Shown here one piece after another: positions 12,601 through 27,600 of a stretch of DNA of 64,000 bases. Origin of the DNA: Antedon mediterranea (lineage: Eukaryota; Echinodermata; Crinoidea; Comatulida; Antedonidae). Below the pieces are notes generated by a model. The model had not been told where the DNA came from, did no database searches, and was given only the letters and a program-made list of their open reading frames with translations. The position numbers and the translations under genes were made by a program. Positions within the stretch are counted from its first letter, which is position 1, and every line of letters begins with the position of its first letter. The stretch is from contig NC_092672.1 of the NCBI RefSeq assembly GCF_964355755.1, positions 14,566,501-14,630,500 of the forward strand, given 5' to 3'.

Positions 12601-15600
12601 TGTTACATAAGCAAGATTATTACAAAACAAAGTTTGAAATGGAAACGGTTAACCAGTAAGCATTCATTTTCTTGTATGGATACCCGCAAGTTTACAATTC
12701 AATTCAGCATAATTTCTAATCTTTGAACATTTGTTTCACATGTTTCATTATTAGTAAAGAATTAATTAAAACAATTTACATTTCTTTTAAAGAATGCTAT
12801 TGTTGATTAATAGCTACAATAGATAATAATTCACTCTTTATTAATTCATTCATTCAATCTTTTATTTTGGAAAATATTTTTAAAAGAAAGTAAAATTACA
12901 TATAAATGAATTAAAAATAAACAAGACTGTACTAATTACTACTACTCATCTCAGGATGACATTCCGTCCTGATGATTTATTTATTCCTATAAACATAAAA
13001 TGAGGTAGTAAGAATGTAGTCATTATAAATACACACACACCCTGGTATAATAATGGTGAATGTGTCTGATATCTTTAGGAAGATCCATGGAATAGTTGTG
13101 TAATTCAAACTAACCATTTGGTGTCAACATTTTTTAAAATGTCAAAGTATTGACATATTAAAATGTGTCATTTTTAGATTTAGGTTAAGCTATGTAATCC
13201 TACCTACCCTATTTAATAAAAATGAAAAAAAAGAATATATATTGAGTGAGAAATTATTAGTATAGAATTTCTTATTAAATTAGCAAAAGCAAAAGTATCA
13301 TAATTAATCCAGCAGTAAATATAATATCATAATATCATAACTTGTGCTCTGTTAAACCTACATAAATATCGTTATTATTCATATAGGTCTAAGTATTTGT
13401 ATTTTTCATTAATTTTTTTCATACATTTTTAATATTATATAAGATTTCCTTATTGTTTCAGAGATGAACTGGATAAGCTTGTGAAAGACTATATAGAAGC
13501 CTTGCAATGGATCCTGTATTACTATTTTAATGGTGTACAATCTTGGGGCTGGTTTGTTAATTTCTGTTTATTTTTTTTTTTAACTGAAACATAAACAAGT
13601 TGTGTATTTGCGCAAGAACTATAGACAAAAAGAGTAACTAGATTTAATTTGTCACTATGACGAATTATAGGTTATGTGCATTGATTCAAATAAAGAATTT
13701 TAGATATATTGATTGATTTGATTTTGTCAGATCTTTAATTATTTATAATATATTATAGATAGGATCTTGGTAATGCAAATACAATAGCCGGTATCACTGC
13801 ACATCGAGCCATTATACACTTGAATAAAACAATCAGATCAAAGATCCATCTGCGTATATAATGTCATAAACCCTTGTTACATAATAATAAAGACATAAGT
13901 TCCTTTTTTTTTTCATTATAAATCATGCTCATAAAATATAAACTAAGAAATAAAATTGAACAAATAATACGGATATAACAAAAAAAATCTTATTTCGTCT
14001 CGTTTCCCAAAGTGAGACTCGATCTTCGTACTTCGAATGCTATAGATGCGATCACAGACCACCGAGCCATATACACACCTGAATAAAGTTTTCTGTGCTA
14101 TAAAACAGATTTGAATGGAAAGAATATTTAATTCATTGAAAGATTGGAAGTCAATAGTTTCACCATTCAAATCATATAAAAAGTCATTGTTTGTATAATA
14201 TTGCAACATTAATAAGCACGTAAATGCTAATGTACACCTTTTTTACATTAAGGTATTATCCACATCACTATGCACCTTACATGTCAGATTTGAAGAATTT
14301 CAAACATTTGATGTTTACTTTTGAGAAGGGTCGGCCATTTTTACCATTTCAACAGTTACTTGGTGTGTTGCCAGCAGCAAGCAAAGAACTCCTCCCAGAA
14401 TGTTTTCAGGTAGATCATCATTTAAGTGATATGAATGTTTTAATAAATTCCATAGGATTACATTTAGAAATTAAAATATAAACTGTTATTATGCTTTTCT
14501 TAACTGCATGCAAAGTTTACGACAGTTAACCACCCAGTATATACTCTTGTCCTCATCCACTTCACACATAGCTTTATTACTAGTACTTTCAACTTTAATA
14601 TATGAACATTGTAAAGAAGAAGGTTAATGTCATTTGATTGTCAAAATTAAACATTTTTTTTATTTTTTTATTTAATATGTAATGAATGATGATTTAATCA
14701 ACTTTTTTTCTCCTAATTTCATAATAAATGAGGTTTTTTTATTTTTATTTCAGAAACTGATGATTATGGATAACTCACCGATAATAGATTATTATCCAGT
14801 AGATTTCAAGACAGACCTTAATGGCAAACAACAGGACTGGGAGGCTGTAGTCTTAATTCCTTTCATTGATGAGGTATTTACAAACTTACCATTTATGCAT
14901 CACTATTATACACATTCTTACAGTGGGTTAATAATATCTAATAAAACATATACAGTATATACATATCATTATAAAGCATTACACATTAAACAAAAGCATT
15001 GCAGATTATTTGTATACCAGAAATATATGCACAAAATTGAACTATGGAAAAACAATCAAGGCAATCTTGCTGCAATTTCAAAGAATCTTAACTTTTAAAG
15101 AAAACATGTGTTAATAAACATTCTAAAAGTGCCATATTTGCTTTTGAAGGGCAGCATTTTTAAAATGTATAAATAAAAAGTGAAGTGTCAAGATTATGAA
15201 TAGCGTGTTTGATGTTAGTTATGTGATTTAATATAAACATTGTTGTTAAACCTATGAAACACATGTGACGCTAAAGTTTGTTCTTACCTCAGTGGCGGAT
15301 TCTTTTTAGCTTCATTACATTGGTCTAGCTGGGTGGTTGGACAATTTTAGGCCACTAAATAAATGTTGCGCTGACCCTCCTGCTGCCCACCATTCTCACA
15401 GCTTTCAAAACACAACACTAAGTTTTAGGACTATAAGAATTATGATGATTGATGTCTATAACAATTTATTTTGTTCTATTTATTTCAGAAACGTTTGTTA
15501 TCAGCAATGGATACTGTAGCTAATCAGATGACATGTGAGGAAAGGTCCCGTAACAAACATGGTCCACATCTTCTGTTTACATATAATGCTGACCTGAAGT

Positions 15601-18600
15601 TTGAATACCAGTCACTCTTACCTGCCTTTCCCAACATCAATCCATGCAGTGCCAGGTAGTATTTTCATGTCTTACAGTAATTATATACATTAAAGATATA
15701 GTTTCATATAGAACAGAATATTTTGTTCAACTGCAAAAAATTCAATCATGTGAAAAACCATAAATGGTTTGATGGTCTGGCTCGGGCTTTCAGCTAAAAA
15801 TTAAGTTGACTAAATTAAATTGTGATAATGGTTGAATTTTACATACAACATAAAATTCATTATTCTTTACTCCATTTGAAAAATATGATAACTATGATTA
15901 CATTTTGTAGAGGAAAGAATGGTAATTTTTTTTTGTAAATCTGAATGTGTAATAGAAAAAGGAATTAGTCGTGTGTGCACTGCACCTTTGTTGCAATAGC
16001 TTAAAGGACAACTTGACCGAGAACCATATACCTATACGTATTAGGGATGTACAAATGATTTCAGACTAACAGTCGCAAGTAAAAAATATAAATGTTGAAT
16101 TTTTGTATTGTATCTTTTGCTTATCTGGATATTGAAGTGGTTCCTAAAAACACCAGACTAAACATTTTGTCATATTTAAGCCTAATACAGGTCAAATTAG
16201 CAATTGACGATACCTATCTCTTATGTTAACAACAGTGAAAACTCATGAAAAACAAATTTTTAAAATTTAAACAGGCATGGATTCAGAGTGGGCTTGTGCC
16301 GATCAAAGCACAGTATTAAAGTAATTAACTTAGTTAAATTAAGTCTTTTTGTTTTAGATGTACCAAAATACCAATGGATAAATTTGAAATTCCTGTAGAA
16401 CAAATTAGAAAAGTCTTGTGTCCTGAAGTACGTGTTGGTGTCTACTTCCCTGGCTTTCCTACTCTACATCATCTTGAATACACTGTAAGTTTTAAGGAAA
16501 TATTGTTTGCAGTATCTTTTTCAAATTTCAATATTTTTTTTCCTTTTTTAAGTTCAAAGGTCTGAAGTTCAAGATATGGGTTAAGGACATTTGTCATGTT
16601 TTTTATATGAAAGAAGATACAATGATTTATTTCCAGTTATCATAGTCATGTTGCTTTGTATTTTTCCATAAATAGACTAAACTTAAGAATGAGGAGGTAA
16701 AAGTGTTCCAGCAAATTAGTCGTGGAGAAAATGTGATATTGACCATTCAAAACAGGCAAACTGACCAGGTAATTACATTGTATGTTAAACAATGGTGTAA
16801 TATAAAACATGACATTGTATGTTAAACAATGGTGTAATATAAAACATGACTTTGTATGTTAAACAATGGTGTAATATAAAACATGACATTGTATGTTAAA
16901 CAATGGTGTAATAACTAATATAAAACATGACTTTGTATGTTAAACAATGGTGTAATATAAAACATGACTTTGTATGTTAAACAATGGTGTAATATAAAAC
17001 ATGACATTGAGGAGAACAAATGTTTCATGTGAACTCAAACTAATTTTTTTTTGGAATACATTTTGAATTGAATTTTGAAGAATAGTTAAGATTTTAGGAT
17101 TTTTAAAAGAAAATTGGGTTTAGCATAGAACCTGTTTTTTTATGTATTGGAACTTTTATTGAATAATGCATAGCATATTTTAGTTCATTTATTGATAAAC
17201 ATGAAATGTTGTTTTCTTCAGGATCTTGCCCAGCTAGCAAAGGATTATTTGGGTATGCATGTGTTTGCAGAATGGCCTCATCTTAAAGAGGTCAAAGTCG
17301 TGGAAATATCTGATGAAACATTCCGGTTAGTTTTGTTGAATATTAACTTTTATGTTAATTTTTTCTAAATTCTTTTTTTGTAAATATATATATATATATA
17401 TAAATCATGTATTTTTTGTTTGTGTTAGATATAAACTAATTGAAGAACGAGGCACACCTGTAGGAGTAGAGAAACAGAGAATGTCTGACGATGATGCGTC
17501 AGTGTGGCATAACCAAATTAGAGGCATCAAGGAAAGGTACATGTATATTGGGTTCTTTGAGGTTTTCTGAACAATAGGTATGTGTTGTAAAACAAACTAG
17601 ATTTGAACTCGTCACTTTGACAAGTTCGGGTTATCCGAGGAAATGCAACATGCACATACGCTGGAATATATGAATGTCAACAATTATTATACCATCCTAT
17701 GACATGAATTAAATATGTTTACAGTACTGAATTGTACCTGTTTTGTATCATACAGCATATTACAGCATTTATAGACAGTGTAGCATAGATGAAATTACGA
17801 GACCCATCTTTTAAACCAGTTTTTAACACAATGACGTCATAAAAGTGACATAAAGATAACAATTTTACTAAAAATTTACTGTTTCAAAAACCACTTATAA
17901 TTTTAACCAATTAAATTTTAATTTCTAAGGTATTTACGACGCAAGGGTGTTGATATTGGTACAACATATGTCCTGGTACATGCCAAGCCCTTGATGGGAA
18001 GAAGGTAAGATAAGAAGCAAGAACTCAAAAGTTCTATCAAATTGTGGTCTACTAGTACAAATTGGAAAGTTTTAAAACATCTAATTCACAAACTCGTTTT
18101 CATTTCGGTTCATGTGTCAATATCTAGGGATGGAAATGTATAGTTACCTGGCATACCTGTACTGTTATCCCTTTACAAGAGCCAAGTTACTTGCTAGTGA
18201 TAGGTACACACTTTTTTGGTGGTGTCCTTTTGTACAAATTATTTATTAAACATACTATAACTTTATATTTAGAATTTTGCCCACCACTGTCAATATCTCT
18301 GCGTAGTTCGTTTGGATGTTTACAACTCCAATGCCTAGAATGAAGCCTATACTAATAGTATCGCACCGCTCATTCAATAAAAATTACAAAGGTTCACAAT
18401 TAACAATTTGTTAAATTTACGAATATCTCTTCGGGTATGTTCACTACATTTGTGTATATTTTCTATTCTACCCTTTGGATTTTTAAAGTTATATTTAGAT
18501 GGACTAAATTGTATTCATTAGTGACTACATTTGGAAAGTTACAGTAAGATTTCTGTATGCTTAATTTGCTCTAAAATGCCATAGCTTCCCCCGACTAGGT

Positions 18601-21600
18601 AAGGAGAGGGATTTTTTTCCCCTCATCCGAGAAGACTCATTATACCAACTGCTTGGCCAGTCACTAGCTAATATCAAATAAAATTTGCATGAGCTGGCAG
18701 TTAGAACCATTGGTTATCACTTTTACTGTTGAATGGAATGAAATAACCAGTGTCATTTCATATATCAACCAATAAAAGTGTGTTATAAACATAATAATAA
18801 ATTACAGTTTAAATATTTATTAAGGTACATATGTGGCTCACAAGGGAAAGTAACTTTGGAGAAGGAATGGGCTGATATACCAGTAATTTATGCAGGTCAT
18901 ATGATAATTAAAGTAAGTTTGTGTATTGACATGGCCTCAAAACACTGATGTAGGTATTTCCACAATATTGCAATAGTATTTACTGTGTTCTTAAAAAAGG
19001 TAACTCTTACAAAAACATAATGTGGTACAGTAGATTGGCAGACTTCTATTGGTAATAATAATTTCCTTTTTTTTTTTATTTGAAGAATATTTCAGTACAT
19101 GACCCAACATTTCAACAGTTTAAGACTTTGCAGGAACTATTTCAAGTTGGCAAAACATGCTTTATGCTAGGATCACCACATTATGGACATATGGCTAAGG
19201 TAAGTTTAATAACACTCATTATTTGTAAAGTAAGGGAGAAGTTAAATACCAAATGTGGTTATTATTGGACAGATACCTTTGCGCAAGCTTAGCCTTACAC
19301 ACAGTGATTCTCCAAATTGTCTATAAACTTCTTTTTTTTAAATGTCTTTTATTTAATAGGTTGTGGAAGTGGTTGATGGTCGGATTCGAATTGAGATGGA
19401 TCTTCCTCATGAACCAGATTTTCAATCAATTATTAGCAGACAAGAGGTAAGTTCTACACTCAACTTTTACTCCAAAACAATTGATAAAAACCTAAACTGG
19501 GAAGCCAACACTTTATCTATAACCAAAAGAGCAATCCAGATAATGGTTTTCCTCCGAAAACTTCAATATCACATGTGAAATTCTTCATTTTTTGATAGGG
19601 TTATTAGAAGTGTTCTTTTATTCGGCTCTATTGTCTGGTTCTTGAATCTTACTCAAAAGGGAAAAACAAACTAGCTATAATTGTAAAGTGGGCCAGTAAA
19701 ATCATCAGCATTAGCCTTAAACCTCTTATTTTGCTTCACGAATGGGACATCCTAAACCTAAAATTTTGCCGGGATCCGGACCGATCAGCCTCTAAATAAA
19801 TTCTTTAAGCTTAGCCAAACTGGTAGACTGATCACTCTGAATCAAAACACTAAATGCAATCGTTTGTTTTTAATTCTATTCACGTATTTAATAGCATGTT
19901 CGTAAGATCTCTTTATCTTGATCTGGTTAAATGCTTTTTTTTTTATTGATTGTATATTGTATGTATATCAAAATGCTAACCAAAACCAAATTCCATTTGT
20001 ACCTGGTTGTTAAAATGACAATAAATAATATTGTATCGTATCGTAACTACAGTACTGTCCTACTACCAGGCGTTTAACATTCATGTTTGTTTTCTTTTGA
20101 TCTTGCCTTTAACTAAAATGCATTAGTTATTTGTGATGTTTCATGTTTCTTTATGGAACAGTAGGTTGGCCACATAGTAAGAATGAAAAGTGCCTAAATT
20201 GCATTCATGTTAACTGTTGGCCAAATAGATAAGAAAGTCTGCCCCTTTGCTTAAGTGATACATAGAATTGACCAAGATACTAATTGTTGCCTTTCCCTCT
20301 TCCTATTGTTAAAGTTCATTGTTAACATAAATGTTCGCAATCCTACAAACTTTTAATATCACTTAATACAACAACACTTGAGTCCTGAATAAAATCAGGA
20401 CTATGAAAAAATCATCCAATTTTAAGTCATAATAACCTTTTTTTATAAAATGTAGAATTATGAACAACAATACTTTCCTGGTTTTCGGTTAGCACAACGT
20501 CTTGGAATTTCTGGGCACCTTTTGTCACGAATCACTGGTACTATTTATGTTGAAGGTGACGGTAAAAGAAGGTAGGATTCAAGTTATATCGATCCTATGA
20601 AAGACATTGTTTTTCCATGTTCCCGAGAACAATGTACTTAAAATTGTTTGTCAAACCAAGGTAGGATTATTACTAGCATGCAATGTAGCCCGCAATGGTT
20701 TCAACATTGTTTGCTTATAATAAGAAACATTGTTTTTTTTCTTTTGTGGGGATTTCACCCACTTTTTTTAAACATTTTTTTAAAACTATCTATCTTATAC
20801 TTTCTTTTGAAATTCTTTTTTATAGAATAAATGTAGGACTTAACCTGAAGTTTAATCGTACAAACCAAGAAATTCCTGGCTTCAGTAAGAAAGATAAACA
20901 AGGTTGGACGTACTCATCTCAGGTTCATCAAATCTTAGTGCAGTATATGAGAATGTAAGTTATAGATGCTTAATTGTATATGCAGTAATACTGTAGTATA
21001 CTTATGTGCCTACAATCATCACTTAATTTTAATAAGTTGACAACCAACAGTGATGAAACCGGAAAAAAACATAAACTATGATATATTCACATTTGAAACA
21101 AAAACATAAACCAAGATTACAACATTACAGAAACTTAACAATTATATCCTTAAATACATATTTCATATATCCAACCAAGTAATTAAATGTATTGGGCAAT
21201 CCCTGAAAATTACCATGTTTTGTAAATTCAACATGACCACATAGAACGTTATGAAAACACTTGCTGCGAGTACAAGTCAAGCACTAAAACAAAGCAATAA
21301 GAGGACAATCATTTGTTGTGTCACATTCACATTAAAACCAATATATTTTGTCAGTGAGCAAAATTCCTTTTTAACCCTTTCAACCATATATATTATATAT
21401 TGGTATTTTTATTTCAATAAATCATCAACAACAATATAACAATATGAGTGCCATGGCAACCAATTAGTTGAATTGAAGCATACTCATTTACATTCATTAA
21501 AATATTTATCTAAAAATCGTAAAAAATAGTAATAATAGCTATCTTCTCTGCTATCAGCAAATAACCAGTTGCTTCAGTAATACAACTAGCCCCACAGCCA

Positions 21601-24600
21601 CCACCCCCACCTTCTGGTGCCACCAAGCATGAGGCTTCTGAACACAAATACATTTCACACAGCAACAGATTATATTCCAGTATAGGACATATTACCTTTA
21701 CACATTTTCATATCTCACCGATATAAAGTATTGATATTCGATATAATAAACAAGAGTTTCGTAGCTCCTCTAAATGAACAAAGCAAGCTGTTGACATATT
21801 AAATGTCACTTTCAGGTTCCCAGAGTTATTTCGTGTGCTCTCTCAACGAACAAATGCCACTGACAACTTCACGGAAGATGAAATATTTGGTGATACACCA
21901 CGGCTGAATGAACTAAAGAAATGGCTTGATGGTCAGGAGTGTATGAAGGTGATGCGTGTTCAAAGTGGTGTCAAACAACTAGGAGAACAAATCATTAGCA
22001 TTATTGAATCTGAAGTCAAGGAAATTCAGGTATTTTTAGGTTTTTCATCATTTTGAAAATTGTTTTGTGTTGGATATTTGGAAAAGATTTTGCTTTTTAT
22101 TATTTGATAAAGTTTGCTGAATTGCTTGATTTCAGTGCAAATGTTAATATAACTCATCTGTTAAATTCTGAATATTATGCATATTTTTAAAAAATGTACC
22201 GTGCCCAAGGTTGCTATAATAAATTTAGAGGATTAAAATTAATTTATTAAATAAATACAGTCTATTTTGTGGAAGTGGAATAATAATAATACAAGTCAAT
22301 ATTTGTTCATAGTTTTAATTAAAAAGTACAAACATTAATGTATTAATTATTTATTGTGAAATATTAATTTTCATTTTCTAGGAAACAAAATCTAAGAAAA
22401 TAAAAATGTCAGTAAGGCCACATTTGTTGTTTCCAGTAAGTTTATAATTAATTATTTTTCTTGTTTTAAGTGGTGCTTAATTATGTAAAACTATTCATGC
22501 CCACAGTGGTTCTCGAATAATGTAATTTTAGCGTAAATAACAAGCAGTTTCAAATGTATGCAAGGTTATTACGTGTACTGCAGGACTATACTTGTCAGCC
22601 ACACACAGCAAGGTTATTAGGTGTACTGCAGGACTATACTTGTCAGCCACACACAGCGAGGTTATTACGTGTACTGCAGGACTATACTTGTCAGCCACAC
22701 ACAGCAAGGTTATTAGGTGTACTGCAGGACTATACTTGTCAGCCACACACAGCAAGGTTATTACGTGTACTGCAGGACTATACTTGTCAGCCACACACAG
22801 CGAGGTTATTACGTGTACTGCAGGACTATACTTGTCAGCCACACACAGCAAGGTTATTACGTGTACTGCAGGACTATACTTGTCAGCCACACACAGCGAG
22901 GTTATTACGTGTACTGCAGGACTATACTTGTCAGCCACACACAGCGAGGTTATTACGTGTACTGCAGGACTATACTTGTCAGCCACACACAGCGAGGTTA
23001 TTACGTGTACTGCAGGACTATACTTGTCAGCCACACACAGCAAGGTTATTACGTGTACTGCAGGACTATACTTGTCAGCCACACACAGCAAGGTTATTAC
23101 GTGTACTGCAGGACTATACTTGTCAGCCACACACAGCAAGGTTATTACGTGTACTGCAGGACTATACTTGTCAGCCACACACAGCAAGGTTATTACGTGT
23201 ACTGCAGGACTATACTTGGTCAGCCACACACAGCAAGGTTATTACGTGTACTGCAGGACTATACTTGTCAGCCACACACAGCAAGGTTATTACGTGTACT
23301 GCAGGACTATACTTGTCAGCCACACACAGCGAGGTTGTTACGTGTACTGCAGGACTATACTTGTCAGCCACACACAGCAAGGTTATTACGTGTACTGCAG
23401 GACTATACTTGTCAGCCACACACAGCAAGGTTATTAGGTGTACTGCAGGACTATACTTGTCAGCCACACACAGCAAGGTTATTACGTGTACTGCAGGACT
23501 ATACTTGTCAGCCACACACAGCGAGGTTATTACGTGTACTGCAGGACTATACTTGTCAGCCACACACAGCGAGGTTATTACGTGTACTGCAGGACTATAC
23601 TTGTCAGCCACACACAGCAAGGTTATTACGTGTACTGCAGGACTATACTTGTCAGCCACACACAGCGAGGTTATTACGTGTACTGCAGGACTATACTTGT
23701 CAGCCACACACAGCAAGGTTATTACGTGTACTGCAGGACTATACTTGTCAGCCACACACAGCGAGGTTATTACGTGTACTGCAGGACTATACTTTTCAGC
23801 CACACACAGCAAGGTTATTACGTGTACTGCAGGACTATACTTGTCAGCCACACACAGCAAGGTTATTACGTGTACTGCAGGACTATACTTGTCAGCCACA
23901 CACAGCAAGGTTATTACGTGTACTGCAGGACTATACTTGTCAGCCACACACAGCGAGGTTATTACGTGTACTGCAGGACTATACTTGTCAGCCACACACA
24001 GCAAGGTTATTACGTGTACTGCAGGACTATACTTGTCAGCCACACACAGCAAGGTTATTACGTGTACTGCAGGACTATACTTGGTCAGCCACACACAGCA
24101 AGGTTATTACGTGTACTGCAGGACTATACTTGTCAGCCACACACAGCGAGGTTATTACGTGTACTGCAGGACTATACTTGGTCAGCCACACACAGCAAGG
24201 TTATTACGTGTACTGCAGGACTATACTTGTCAGCCACACACAGCAAGGTTATTACGTGTACTGCAGGACTATACTTGTCAGCCACACACAGCAAGGTTAT
24301 TACGTGTACTGCAGGACTATACTTGTCAGCCACACACAGCGAGGTTATTACGTGTACTGCAGGACTATACTTGTCAGCCACACACAGCAAGGTTATTACG
24401 TGTACTGCAGGACTATACTTGTCAGCCACACACAGCGAGGTTATTACGTGTACTGCAGGACTATACTTGGTCAGCCACACACAGCAAGGTTATTACGTGT
24501 ACTGCAGGACTATACTTGTCAGCCACACACAGCAAGGTTATTACGTGTACTGCAGGACTATACTTGTCAGCCACACACAGCGAGGTTATTACGTGTACTG

Positions 24601-27600
24601 CAGGACTATACTTGTCAGCCACACACAGCAAGGTTATTACGTGTACTGCAGGACTATACTTGTCAGCCACACACAGCAAGGTTATTACGTGTACTGCAGG
24701 ACTATACTTGTCAGCCACACACAGCAAGGTTATTACGTGTACTGCAGGACTATACTTGTCAGCCACACACAGCGAGGTTATTACGTGTACTGCAGGACTA
24801 TACTTGTCAGCCACACACAGCAAGGTTATTACGTGTACTGCAGGACTATACTTGTCAGCCACACACAGCAAGGTTATTACGTGTACTGCAGGTATATACT
24901 TGTCAGCCACACACAGCAAGGTTATTACGTGTACTGCAGGACTATACTTGTCAGCCACACACAGCGAGGTTATTACGTGTACTGCAGGACTATACTTGTC
25001 AGCCACACACAGCAAGGTTATTACGTGTACTGCAGGACTATACTTGTCAGCCACACACAGCAAGGTTATTACGTGTACTGCAGGACTATACTTGTCAGCC
25101 ACACACAGCAAGGTTATTACGTGTACTGCAGGACTATACTTGTCAGCCACACACAGCGAGGTTATTACGTGTACTGCAGGACTATACTTGTCAGCCACAC
25201 AGAGCAAGGTTATTACGTGTACTGCAGGACTATACTTGTCAGCCACACACAGCAAGGTTATTACGTGTACTGCAGGACTATACTTGTCAGCCACACACAG
25301 CGAGGTTATTACGTGTACTGCAGGACTATACTTGTCGGCCACACACAGCGAGGTTATTACGTGTACTGCAGGACTATACTTGTCAGCCACACACAGCAAG
25401 GTTATTACGTGTACTGCAGGACTATACTTGTCAGCCACACACAGCAAGTTTATTACGTGTACTGCAGGACTATACTTGTCAGCCACACACAGCAAGGTTA
25501 TTACGTGTACTGCAGGACTATACTTGTCAGCCACACACAGCAAGGTTATTACGTGTACTGCAGGACTATACTTGTCATCCATACACAGCGAGGTTATTAC
25601 GTGTACTGCAGGACTATACTTGTCAGCCACACACAGCGAGGTTATTACGTGTACTGCAGGACTATACTTGTCAGCCACACACAGCGAGGTTATTACGTGT
25701 ACTGCAGGACTATACTTGTCAGCCACACACAGCGAATGAATACAAAACAAACATGGTGTCTTATGTAATAATAACATTTGAACGAAACCAAATTGAAACA
25801 AAACCAATTTTGTGTTTTGTAATGGTATCACTTACCGAATACTTGTCCTGGCACATTTGATGAATTTGAGGTGGTACGTTTGTAGAAATGATAAAACTAA
25901 ATGAATGATATTTCAAATTTATTTCTTCTCAAGACTTTTAACAACTTTTTTTCGAAAAATTTAGAGCATGAGAAAAATGGGAAACCTAATTCCAGATCCA
26001 AATACAACATGTGAACTATTTGATCGTATTATTAATGTCAGAGAAGGATATACTGTGCCTTTTGGATTGCGTGGTACTGTTGTTGGTATTCAACCAGGTA
26101 GGTTGAAATGATATTTAATTAGGTTCCTTGATATTTTAATAAGTTCTAGTTTAGACATGATCTACAAATTATTTCAGATGACAACAACTTGTTTTGATAT
26201 CTTTTCTATAGTTCTACCCAGCACATCTAAACCCCATCCGATATAAAGTACACTGTATTACAGTACACCTTATCTAGACACCAATGTATTACTTGCGATT
26301 AAAAATGTTTAATTGTTCCATTTTGTCATGTACATTTTCTGATAAACTTGAAGTTAACAACCTGCTGTATTTAAATAGTTCATTGATCCAATAAGGGGTT
26401 ATTAGTAGTGATTATTATAGTACTATTTCAATATTATTTATTTGAATTTTGTACATGAAAAAAATGACAAGAATACTACAGTATTACACAATCATTAAAT
26501 AGTACATAGTATTGTAGACCATGTGACCCATAATCGTTTAAACAAATGGCAGCAGGGATTTATCAAGGCCGTATATGTTTGTTATTGTACATAGCAGGTG
26601 GGTTACATTTTACTCACCAGATTCACCAAACTTTGTGGTACCTTGTGGAGTTTATTTTTGTTATTTTTATTTAATGAGGGTAATCCATCCAGCAATTGCT
26701 GATCATTTGGGACCCTGTGGAGCCGTGAAATGTGCAAAAAGTCACATTTGTGCAAACAACCACATTTGTGCAAACATTTTACCTTCAAATGTGCAAACAA
26801 CCACATTTGTGCAAACATTTTACCTTTAAATGTGCAAATCTGTTAAAATTCATTACCCACAAATGTGCAAACATCTTGCCGTTAAATGTAAAAAAAAATA
26901 AATTACACGAGAATTAAAAATCTGTATAAGAAAATTTGAATATAGAAATAATAAATATATATACTTACGGTAGATCTAATATTTTACAATTTAAAGTCTG
27001 GAAAAGGATTTCATAGACTGTGGGCTCAAACACGGGACCCTCCCCCCCCCCCCCTGGGGATTTTTCGGGACCAATATTTTTTTTAACCCTACCCAAATAC
27101 GAACTAAAATCAGGTTGTCTGCACATTGCGTAGTGGTGCGTATTCCTGTGAGGGCGCGTTTTCAAAATAATGGTTTGGAGAAAAGTGATAAGTCAGTTTA
27201 GTGTTGGTGCATTGCCTCTCTTACACTACAGGAACTATAAACACATACCAACCAACTGATTTCTTTTATTTTGCTATATACAATATATTTGTTTTTTTGT
27301 TAGAAGTAATTGATATATGTATGTTGACCGGCCAATCATGTTGACATCAGCTTTTCCATTGTTGTTTCCTAATTATTTTTATTCAAATAATTTCATTCGT
27401 TAAAAGATGAAAATTTGTTCTACTATTTTCAGTTCACCTCGTGAAAATATATCCTATCTTTAATCTCATGAAATTAGTTTGTACTCATAAACGTTTATTA
27501 TTTCTATATAATTACATAGAACAATAAATGTCATATTGTATTTAATTTCAGCTGAACGTATTATAGACACTTTATATGATGTTATATTTGATGAGCAATT

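Noticed and set aside
22554-25860. Open frames of 776-1061 codons, and minus-strand frames up to 456 codons
   Set aside because: They are all translations of the 48-bp satellite inside an XRN1 intron, open because the unit is a multiple of 3 without stops. There is no start context, no domain and no splice support.
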